Source of the DNA: an archaeon
GTDB taxonomy: Archaea > Thermoproteota > Nitrososphaeria > Conexivisphaerales > UBA164
Length of the DNA stretch: 8,570 nucleotides
Reading direction: 5' to 3'
Assembly: GCA_021798095.1 (NCBI GenBank)
Contig: JAJZYL010000049.1
Coordinates: forward strand, 1 to 8,570
The notes beneath the pieces were generated by a model. The model saw only the letters and a list, made by a program, of their open reading frames with translations. It ran no database searches and was not told the DNA's origin. Made by a program: the position numbers and the translations under genes. Positions 1-5,254 of the stretch are shown piece after piece (positions within the stretch are counted from its first letter, which is position 1; the number at the start of each line of letters is the position of its first letter).

Positions 1-54
1 GATGTGCACTGCACCGGCACCGATCCGGCCTTCCGGCTAAGGTTTATTGTCAAT

Positions 55-207
55 TTATATCATTACCCGCGGATGATTTGGCAGAGCCGGTATCAACAAC
101 ACATGCTTTGAAGGTATGAATCCTGGCCTGTATCTAAAGGCCGGTAGATGTGTGCTTCCTTTGGCTCCATGTGAGGAAATCCACCCTTCAATTGCTGGCA
201 GCGACAT
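55..207 (-). CDS. Possible leaderless small ORF (50 aa)
   Basis: ATG at 207 opens a 50-residue frame (MSLPAIEGWISSHGAK and onward) ending at TAA 57-55. The only support is the TATA-like box at 230-237, centred 26-27 nt upstream, the spacing seen at the leaderless genes here. The product is rich in Pro and His and resembles nothing I know. The same transcript could be a structured RNA instead, since complementary segments occur at 99-104/148-153 and 108-114/186-192. Confidence 0.22.
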   Translation of the reverse strand: MSLPAIEGWISSHGAKGSTHLPAFRYRPGFIPSKHVLLIPALPNHPRVMI

Positions 208-229
208 TAATTTAACCATTTAAAATGAA

Positions 230-238
230 TTTATATAT
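230..238. promoter_or_regulatory. Two-way TATA-like box
   Basis: TTTATATAT reads as a TATA box on both strands. On minus it is centred 26-27 nt before ATG 207. On plus it would start RNA near 260, just before the hairpin at 272-315. No confident gene is served in either direction. Confidence 0.4.
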
Positions 239-271
239 GTATTGCTTAAATTGATTAATAGGGTAAATGCG

Positions 272-315
272 ATACCGACTCAGGACGCCCTTATCCAGAA
301 CAGGGAGTTTGGTAT
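272..315. repeat. Hairpin downstream of the phosphatase gene
   Basis: ATACCGACTC (272-281) pairs with GAGTTTGGTAT (305-315) through 10 base pairs, including one G-U and one bulged T on the plus strand. It begins 11 nt after the phosphatase stop, so it may form the 3' end structure of the hppA-phosphatase message. On plus it could be the body of a small RNA started by the box at 230-238. Confidence 0.45.
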
Positions 316-325
316 GAGAATACGG

Positions 326-829
326 TTATGCTTTAAGCGAGTTTGCAAACCTTATTATGCTTTCCTTCTGAGCCCGTCTTGAAATAGAGCCTGGCCTTAG
401 CCTTATGACTTCGTTTATGGCGCTACTAGCCGACATACGACGTGAGTATACCAGATGCGCTGCCAGGGCCATGCCCGTACGACCCTTTCCTGCCGCGCAG
501 TGAACCAGTACCCTCCTCCCATTTACCAGATCATCCTCTATTTCCTTAGCTATAGCCAACAGCTGTTCAGTCGTGGCCGGCATGTCATTCTTCAACGGCA
601 GATTCCTATAGTGCTCAAAGCGCTGGGCACCCTTGATGGGCTCTTCGGTAAGGCTTATTACTGTATCTATATGGTTAGCCTGCAACCATTTGATGGAACG
701 TCCTCCATAAGGATATCCGGAAGCCGCTAGATTTACCTCTACATAACTGAAGTTAGATGGCCTTCCAATGATAAGGCTTATGAACTTCCTGAAGGTATAG
801 GTTATTACATCCCTTTTCCTGACCGTCAA
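326..829 (-). CDS. Dual-specificity-type protein phosphatase (cysteine-based)
   Basis: A 167-residue protein of the cysteine-dependent tyrosine/dual-specificity phosphatase superfamily. The P-loop HCAAGKGRTG (about residues 110-119) matches HCxxGxxRT, with nucleophile Cys111 and phosphate-binding Arg117. Asp82 in NDMPAT is the likely general acid. The helical tail with RLRPGSISR also fits compact archaeal phosphatases. There is no signal peptide or membrane segment, so it should act in the cytosol on phosphoproteins or a small phosphorylated molecule; the substrate cannot be told from sequence. The start is TTG at 829: an in-frame TGA lies three codons upstream, so no earlier start is possible, and GTGAG sits about 7 nt before it as a weak Shine-Dalgarno. 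It lies 11 nt after hppA on the same strand and is probably cotranscribed with it. Family call is firm; specificity is unknown. Confidence 0.9.
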   Translation of the reverse strand: MTVRKRDVITYTFRKFISLIIGRPSNFSYVEVNLAASGYPYGGRSIKWLQANHIDTVISLTEEPIKGAQRFEHYRNLPLKNDMPATTEQLLAIAKEIEDDLVNGRRVLVHCAAGKGRTGMALAAHLVYSRRMSASSAINEVIRLRPGSISRRAQKESIIRFANSLKA

Positions 830-840
830 GATCGCTCACG

Positions 841-2892
841 CTAAAGGAGGTGGAACATCAATATAAGTGGGGCGAACAGAACTGATATCGTGATTATCAC
901 CTTTATCAAAGGATTAACAGAAGGACCCGCGGTGTCCTTTGTAGCATCACCAACTGTGTCCCCAACAACTGAAGCTTTATGCGCTTCGGAGCCCTTTCCA
1001 CCAAAATTGCCCTTTTCAATGTACTTTTTTGCATTGTCCCATGCAGCCCCTCCAGTGGTCATCCAGATGGCTACAGGAAAGCCGGTTATGATCGCTCCGA
1101 ACATATAACCGCTGAGAGCTAGCGGGCCCAAGATAAAGCCAACTAGGAGAGGTCCGCCGGTGGCGATGATCGCTGGTAAAGCAAGCTGTTTGAGCGCAAC
1201 CTTCGTAGTAATATCAACGCATGCCGCATAGTCAGGTTTAGCTTTACCTTCCATTATACCCTTTATCTCCCTGAACTGACGCCTTATTTCCTCTACCACA
1301 CCATATGCCGCTACCCCCACCGCGTTCAGCAAGTAAGACGTGAAAAGGAATGGGACCATCGCGCCTATAAAAAGGCCCGCAACTACGAGCGGGTTAAAAA
1401 GGAGAAGGCCATTTACTACCGAGCTCGGCATTTCTACATCGAACACTACAAAAAGGGACAATGCGGCCAAAGCAGCTGAAGCGATGGCGTATGCCTTTGT
1501 TGTAGCCTTTGTGATATTGCCCACAGCGTCCAGCGGATCAGTGGCCTGTGCTCTTATCTTTTCGTCAAGGTTCGCCATTTCAGCTATGCCTCCTGCATTA
1601 TCGGTTATTGGGCCAAAGGTGTCAATGGATACTACCATGCCAGCGAGGGACATCATAGCTGTGGCCGCTATAGCTATGCCGTAGATGCCTATATAGAAGC
1701 TGCCGGAACTAATATCATACAGGTTCACCCCATTGCTCAAGAATACACCAAGTATTGCTGTAACTATCACCAGCACCGGGACTATAGTGGCCTTGTGCCC
1801 ATTGGCCAGCCCAGAGATGATATTTGTCCCGGCGCCCGTCTCCGACTTCTTTGCGATATCCCTGACCGGATTGAATTGATATGAAGTAAAAAACTCTGCA
1901 AATATGTACATCATAACCATGACCGCGATTCCAATAACTGACGAAACTAAAAGGCCCAAAGCTCCGGCCATTACATATCTGATAACCAGATAATATCCGA
2001 TTATCGAGACCACGGCCGTAACCGCCAAGCCCTTGTAAAATGCCCCCATTATCCAGTCTGATGTTAGCTTGACAAATGGAATTCCTACAATGGTAGTTAC
2101 GATAGCTATACCGCCTATCAGAAGAGGTAGTTGTATGCCGGCGTCGCCATAAACTGAAAAGACAGAAGGTAAGAGTTTTCCAAGCAACATAGCCGAAACA
2201 AGGGTAACCGCATATGTTTCGAATAGGTCAGCACCCATGCCAGCGCAATCACCGACATTGTCGCCTACATTGTCGGCTATGACCCCAGGATTTCTGGGAT
2301 CATCCTCAGGTATTCCTATCTCCACCTTTCCAACCATATCGGCGCCTACATCGGCTCCCTTTGTGAATATCCCTCCACCCACCCTAACCATGAGGCTTAC
2401 CAGCGAAGCGCCGAACATGTAACCAACCATCAGAAGGGGGTTTCCGAACAGCCAATAGAGCCCGCTAATGCCGAACAACGCTATTCCAACCACGAACATT
2501 CCCATGACTGTACCTCCCCTGAAAGCCAGGTTAAAAGCCGGCTTTATGCCGCCTTTCACGGCCTCAGCCGTGGTTCTGACATTAGCCTTGACGGATGTCA
2601 GTATGCCCACATATCCTGCCAGAGCAGAACTAATTACGCCGACAATGAAGCTGACAGCCTGCGTCCACCCAACGCTTAGCGCTATCAAAACGGCTAGCAC
2701 AACAGCTACCACTGTTATAGTCCTCAGCTCGCGGTTGAGAAAGGCTTCTGCTCCCTCCCTGATATGAGAAGCTATATCCTTCATGGCCAGCGAGCCCTCG
2801 TCCTTCCGACCTATAAGCAACGACTGAACGAAGGCAAAAACTATGCCGACCAATCCCAGCACCAACACTAGGATGGTATATAGATCGTCCAT
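841..2892 (-). CDS. hppA: Membrane-bound proton-translocating pyrophosphatase, K+-independent type
   Basis: A 683-residue polytopic membrane protein with about 15-16 hydrophobic segments, full length for the M-PPase family. It hydrolyses pyrophosphate and uses the energy to pump protons out of the cytosol. The substrate and Mg2+ motifs are intact: DVGADMVGKVE (181-191), EDDPRNP with ADNVGDNVGD (196-215), SIDTFGPITDNAGG (422-435), and C-terminal GDTVGDATKDTAGPSVNPL (644-662). The usual Ala-x-x-Gly of K+-dependent enzymes is here Lys462 and Thr465 (GNITKATTK). That signature marks K+-independent H+-PPases, so proton pumping without a potassium requirement is predicted. The start ATG at 2892 lies just downstream of a TTTAAA TATA box centred near 2922, so the message has almost no leader. 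It is the first gene of a unit whose second gene is the phosphatase at 829. Confidence 0.97.
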   Translation of the reverse strand: MDDLYTILVLVLGLVGIVFAFVQSLLIGRKDEGSLAMKDIASHIREGAEAFLNRELRTITVVAVVLAVLIALSVGWTQAVSFIVGVISSALAGYVGILTSVKANVRTTAEAVKGGIKPAFNLAFRGGTVMGMFVVGIALFGISGLYWLFGNPLLMVGYMFGASLVSLMVRVGGGIFTKGADVGADMVGKVEIGIPEDDPRNPGVIADNVGDNVGDCAGMGADLFETYAVTLVSAMLLGKLLPSVFSVYGDAGIQLPLLIGGIAIVTTIVGIPFVKLTSDWIMGAFYKGLAVTAVVSIIGYYLVIRYVMAGALGLLVSSVIGIAVMVMMYIFAEFFTSYQFNPVRDIAKKSETGAGTNIISGLANGHKATIVPVLVIVTAILGVFLSNGVNLYDISSGSFYIGIYGIAIAATAMMSLAGMVVSIDTFGPITDNAGGIAEMANLDEKIRAQATDPLDAVGNITKATTKAYAIASAALAALSLFVVFDVEMPSSVVNGLLLFNPLVVAGLFIGAMVPFLFTSYLLNAVGVAAYGVVEEIRRQFREIKGIMEGKAKPDYAACVDITTKVALKQLALPAIIATGGPLLVGFILGPLALSGYMFGAIITGFPVAIWMTTGGAAWDNAKKYIEKGNFGGKGSEAHKASVVGDTVGDATKDTAGPSVNPLIKVIITISVLFAPLILMFHLL

Positions 2893-2917
2893 ATGACAAC
2901 TATCAATTTGTCAGGGA

Positions 2918-2930
2918 GATTTAAACTTTT
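2918..2930 (-). promoter_or_regulatory. TATA box and BRE of hppA
   Basis: Read on the minus strand, AAAAGTTTAAATC gives a purine-rich BRE followed by TTTAAA (2925-2920). The box centre is about 30 nt before the hppA ATG. Transcription should therefore start within a few bases of the codon, giving a leaderless or nearly leaderless message. No Shine-Dalgarno is seen before the ATG, which agrees. Confidence 0.6.
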
Positions 2931-3078
2931 TGGGGATAAGTTTCAAGTTCTTGCAAATGTTTTCATGGATTAAGTAAATTAAGCTGCTCGAACGCCGGAT
3001 TTCTAAGATAATAAATATTAGTTCATAAAATAAGCGACTACGATATTTAGCGGGATTGCGACTTTTAATGAACTAAGG

Positions 3079-3087
3079 TTTATATAT
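3079..3087 (+). promoter_or_regulatory. TATA box of the aldo/keto reductase unit
   Basis: TTTATATAT is centred at about 3083, 26 nt before the ATG at 3109. This is the normal archaeal distance from TATA box to transcription start, so the message is predicted to begin at or next to the start codon. There is no Shine-Dalgarno before the ATG. This box and the hppA box form a divergent promoter region of about 215 bp. Confidence 0.7.
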
Positions 3088-3108
3088 CAACTGCACCATC
3101 GATTTTTC

Positions 3109-3963
3109 ATGTTACATGATTATATAGAGTTAGGCCATACTGGTGAACATATAGCTTCGATTGGCCTAGGCACTTGGGGAATTGGCGGACTTGCGCACCC
3201 CGCAGTCGACTCTGATGACGCCTGGGTCAAGGCCATAAGAGAAGGCATAGAAGCCGGAATGACGGTTATAGATACCGCTGAATTTTACGGAAATGGCCAC
3301 ACGGAAGAATTGGTCGGAAAGGCCATAAGCAATTTAGAAAGGGGGGCAGTCTTCTTGATAAGCAAAATCTGGTATAGCCATCTTTCGGCGGATTCGGTAA
3401 TTAAGGCGGCTGATTCGAGCCTTTCCAGATTGGGTACATCGTATATTGACCTTTACCTTATTCATTGGCCGAGCCAAAACGTACCGCTTAAAGAAACATT
3501 AGGGGCCATGGAACGGCTCATAGATATGGGTAAAGTTAGGTATATAGGCGTGAGCAACTTTGACGTTGAGTTGTTGGGAGATGCTATGACATCGCTCTCG
3601 AGACACGAAATAGTAGCTAATGAAGTCAAATATAATATCTTAGAAAGAGATGTGGAAAGGGAACTCCTTTCATTCTGCAAGAAGGAGTCAATTTCAATAG
3701 TGGCCTATACTCCATTGGCAAAGGGATCCCTGGCCAAGGATGAAAAGTTGAAGGAAATAGGGATGCGATACGGCAAGAGCGCAGCGCAGGTGGCTTTAAA
3801 CTGGTTGATATCTCATAAGGGGGTAATGGCTATACCTAAGGCTGTAAATCAGATTCACATAAAGGAAAACGCTGGGGCAATGGGATGGCGGCTGTCCGAG
3901 GGCGATATTATGTCTATAGATAAGCTCTTCCCGCTACCCTATTCTGGACCAGGGGAGGATTAG
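3109..3963 (+). CDS. Aldo/keto reductase (NADPH-dependent)
   Basis: A 284-residue TIM-barrel oxidoreductase, normal length for the prokaryotic aldo/keto reductase family. These enzymes reduce aldehydes or ketones to alcohols with NADPH. The catalytic tetrad is complete: Asp55 and Tyr60 in VIDTAEFYGNG, Lys86 in LISKIW, and His119 in LIHWP. GKVRYIGVSNF (141-151) is the family signature, and AIPKAVNQ (241-248) is the cofactor-phosphate loop, with Lys244 the expected NADP contact. The N-terminal strand GLGTWGIGG (19-27) also matches. The ATG at 3109 is chosen because a TATA box lies 26 nt upstream. It is followed after 4 nt by the uracil-DNA glycosylase gene and likely shares its transcript, although no functional link is evident. 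The substrate cannot be named from sequence; glyoxals and sugar aldehydes are possible. Confidence 0.95.
   Translation: MLHDYIELGHTGEHIASIGLGTWGIGGLAHPAVDSDDAWVKAIREGIEAGMTVIDTAEFYGNGHTEELVGKAISNLERGAVFLISKIWYSHLSADSVIKAADSSLSRLGTSYIDLYLIHWPSQNVPLKETLGAMERLIDMGKVRYIGVSNFDVELLGDAMTSLSRHEIVANEVKYNILERDVERELLSFCKKESISIVAYTPLAKGSLAKDEKLKEIGMRYGKSAAQVALNWLISHKGVMAIPKAVNQIHIKENAGAMGWRLSEGDIMSIDKLFPLPYSGPGED
3952..3958 (+). promoter_or_regulatory. Shine-Dalgarno deciding the GTG start of the glycosylase
   Basis: GGGGAGG lies at the very end of the reductase gene, 9 nt before the GTG at 3968. It is a strong anti-16S match. It supports the non-ATG start and translation of the second gene from a shared message, unlike the leaderless first gene. 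Confidence 0.75.
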
Positions 3964-3967
3964 GCCC

Positions 3968-4513
3968 GTGTACGGTCCAGAACTGGAAAGATGTCGTCTT
4001 TGCTCTCTTTTTAAAGAGGCGCAGAAGGCCGTACCGGGTACAGGTAATGAACTGGCTGAAATCATGCTTATTGGTGAAGCGCCGGGCCGGGAAGAGGACA
4101 TGGTGGGTAAACCATTTGTGGGTAGAAGCGGGAAGGTGCTTGATAGGGCCCTGCTTGCTGCAGGCTTGAACCGGGAAATGGTGTACATAACCAATATAAT
4201 AAAGCACAGGCCTCCCAATAACAGGAGGCCATATAATAAGGAGATAAGGGCCTGCTCTCGATATATCGATCAGGAGATCTCATCCATAGGTCCAAAATAT
4301 ATCCTAACTCTTGGGAGCACTGCTCTTCAGTACTTTCTACCCGGGGTTAAAATGCGCTATGCGGCTGGGCACGTCTTTAAATGGCAGAAAATCGATATCG
4401 TGCCTACCTATCATCCGGCCGCTGTGCTTAGAAATCCCAGACTAGAGGAAAAGCTGTTGGATGCGATGGTCTTGGTGGCATCGCTTGCTCCCCATAAATC
4501 TAGTAGCAGCTAG
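3968..4513 (+). CDS. udg: Uracil-DNA glycosylase, family 4 (type IV), with altered cluster ligand
   Basis: A 181-residue protein that removes uracil from DNA to start base-excision repair of deaminated cytosine. Motif 1 is GEAPGREED (36-44), followed by GKPFVGRSG (47-55). Motif 2 is HPAAVLRNP (149-157), close to the family 4 HPSxLLRNP. YITNIIKHRPPNNR (73-86) is the conserved central strand and loop. Family 4 enzymes carry a 4Fe-4S cluster held by four cysteines. Here Cys9, Cys12 and Cys96 are present, but the position that is normally Cys in KCRPP is His80 (codon CAC). The cluster may be held by three Cys and one His, or altered. The start is GTG with a strong Shine-Dalgarno 9 nt upstream, 4 nt after the reductase stop. 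The family is certain; cluster state is inferred. Confidence 0.94.
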   Translation: MYGPELERCRLCSLFKEAQKAVPGTGNELAEIMLIGEAPGREEDMVGKPFVGRSGKVLDRALLAAGLNREMVYITNIIKHRPPNNRRPYNKEIRACSRYIDQEISSIGPKYILTLGSTALQYFLPGVKMRYAAGHVFKWQKIDIVPTYHPAAVLRNPRLEEKLLDAMVLVASLAPHKSSSS

Positions 4514-4569
4514 TTAGCAAGCGGTCAGGGCGATTTAAATCGACCCGTAGATTTCATTCTCAGTTAATC

Positions 4570-4578
4570 TTATAAAAG
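4570..4578 (+). promoter_or_regulatory. TATA box of rps24e-rps27ae
   Basis: TTATAAAAG is centred near 4574, 25 nt before the GTG at 4599. It implies a leaderless message starting at that GTG. It also rules out the in-frame TTG at 4584, which is only about 10 nt from the box and would lie outside the transcript. Confidence 0.7.
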
Positions 4579-4598
4579 TGTAGTTGCTGGTTAAGGGC

Positions 4599-4943
4599 GT
4601 GAGCAGTATAATAAGGAACGTCGAAAACCCACTACTGGATAGAAAGGAGGTTACGATCATCTTTAAGGATGCTAGTGGGAAGCTTACAAAAAACGAAGGT
4701 ATAGAGCATATCGTTAAAGAGCTTAAAGTCAAACCCGAAAGCGTTATACCCATGTCATTAAAGGGCAAATATGGAACTAGGGATATCATCGGCACATTCT
4801 ACGTTTACAAGGATATAAATTTGGCAAAGAAACAGCTCCCGGAGTACATTTTCAGCAGAATGCTCTCAAAGGAAGATAGAAAGAAACTCTTGGATGAAAG
4901 GAAGAAGAAGGCCGTTCCAGCAGCTAAAAAGCCAGCGAAGTGA
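4599..4943 (+). CDS. rps24e: 30S ribosomal protein S24e
   Basis: A 114-residue small-subunit ribosomal protein found in archaea and eukaryotes. The N-terminal strand ENPLLDRKEVTIIF (9-22) is the family signature (NPLLxRKE). The middle GKYGTRDIIGTFYVYKD (55-71) matches the G-x-x-x-x-x-G-x-A-x-V-Y-D segment. The tail is lysine- and alanine-rich, as usual for an rRNA-binding extension. The GTG at 4599 is preferred over the upstream TTG at 4584 because the TATA box at 4570-4578 places transcription start at the GTG, and it leaves the normal short N-terminus. rps27ae follows after 6 nt on the same strand, which is the standard archaeal arrangement. Confidence 0.95.
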   Translation: MSSIIRNVENPLLDRKEVTIIFKDASGKLTKNEGIEHIVKELKVKPESVIPMSLKGKYGTRDIIGTFYVYKDINLAKKQLPEYIFSRMLSKEDRKKLLDERKKKAVPAAKKPAK

Positions 4944-4949
4944 TTATAG

Positions 4950-5117
4950 ATGGTAAAAACAACACAAGTATGGAAATATTATAAGGTTGAAGGAGCGTCC
5001 GTGCAGAGGCTGAAGAAATTTTGTCCACGATGCGGGAGGGGCGTTTTTTTGGCCGTTCATTCTAACCGATTATATTGTGGTAAGTGCGGTTATACCGAAT
5101 ACGTAACCAAGCAGTAA
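4950..5117 (+). CDS. rps27ae: 30S ribosomal protein S27ae (zinc-ribbon)
   Basis: A 55-residue zinc-binding small-subunit ribosomal protein, archaeal counterpart of the ribosomal half of eukaryotic ubiquitin-S27a. Two CxxC pairs form the zinc ribbon: CPRC at residues 25-28 and CGKC at 43-46, followed by the typical GYTEY. The basic N-terminus (WKYYKVEG) and GVFLAVH between the knuckles also match the family. The ATG begins 6 nt after the S24e stop, with GTGAT overlapping that stop as a possible Shine-Dalgarno, so the two are cotranscribed and probably translationally linked. No clear oligo-T terminator follows on the plus strand before the converging gene at 5255. Confidence 0.95.
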   Translation: MVKTTQVWKYYKVEGASVQRLKKFCPRCGRGVFLAVHSNRLYCGKCGYTEYVTKQ

Positions 5118-5141
5118 ATCCTTACCGTTCAAACTAACGCT

Positions 5142-5147
5142 AAAAAA
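5142..5147 (-). terminator. Possible oligo-T terminator of the kinase unit
   Basis: On the minus strand a run of six T lies about 110 nt after the TAA at 5255 and about 20 nt after the second in-frame stop (TGA, 5170-5168). Archaeal RNA polymerase often stops at such runs. It would place the extra 28-codon stretch within the transcript. There is only a poor hairpin before it. Confidence 0.35.
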
Positions 5148-5167
5148 GGCATCACGATCGCGGCCCA

Positions 5168-5254
5168 TCACAATGACTCAATCTGCTCAACGAACTCCAG
5201 TGCCCTATCAGTTACATAGGGGAATATCCAACAGATGGATTCGTATTCTAGAAA
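5168..5254 (-). other. In-frame open extension after the kinase stop
   Basis: Directly after the TAA at 5257-5255 the same frame runs for 28 codons to TGA (5170-5168). It reads FLEYESICWIFPYVTDRALE and continues FVEQIESL. The end looks like an amphipathic helix and there is no methionine. It may be an old C-terminus cut off by a recent stop, a readthrough tail, or chance, since 28 open codons are not rare. Confidence 0.3.

Larger units (their letters stand above)
1..325. other. Unassigned region at the left edge
   Basis: No confident gene is seen in these 325 nt. On plus, the three frames entering from the left stop at 40, 111 and 119, and any could be the tail of a truncated gene. A minus-strand ATATAAAT (60-53) could serve a gene or RNA starting near position 30 and running out of the window. 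The section 1-210 is richer in G and C than other gaps here and contains several short complementary segments, so a structured RNA is possible. I find no tRNA, SRP RNA or RNase P hallmark that I would trust. Confidence 0.4.

Noticed and set aside
60..119. Plus-strand frame reading LPADDLAEPVSTTHALKV, faintly like an ATP synthase beta-subunit segment
   Set aside because: Similarity covers only a few residues, the frame ends at once, and no flanking ATPase motif is seen.
841..852. Plus-strand AAAGGAGGTG, a near-perfect Shine-Dalgarno
   Set aside because: It is the complement of the hppA 3' end (codons for His-Leu-Leu-stop), and no start codon follows at a usable distance.
890..2767. Plus-strand open frames opposite hppA
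   Set aside because: They are antisense shadows of a strongly conserved gene, without ribosome sites or recognisable products.
4584..4598. TTG start giving five more residues for S24e
   Set aside because: The TATA box centre is only about 10 nt upstream, so this codon should lie before the transcription start; the extra residues are not part of the usual S24e N-terminus.
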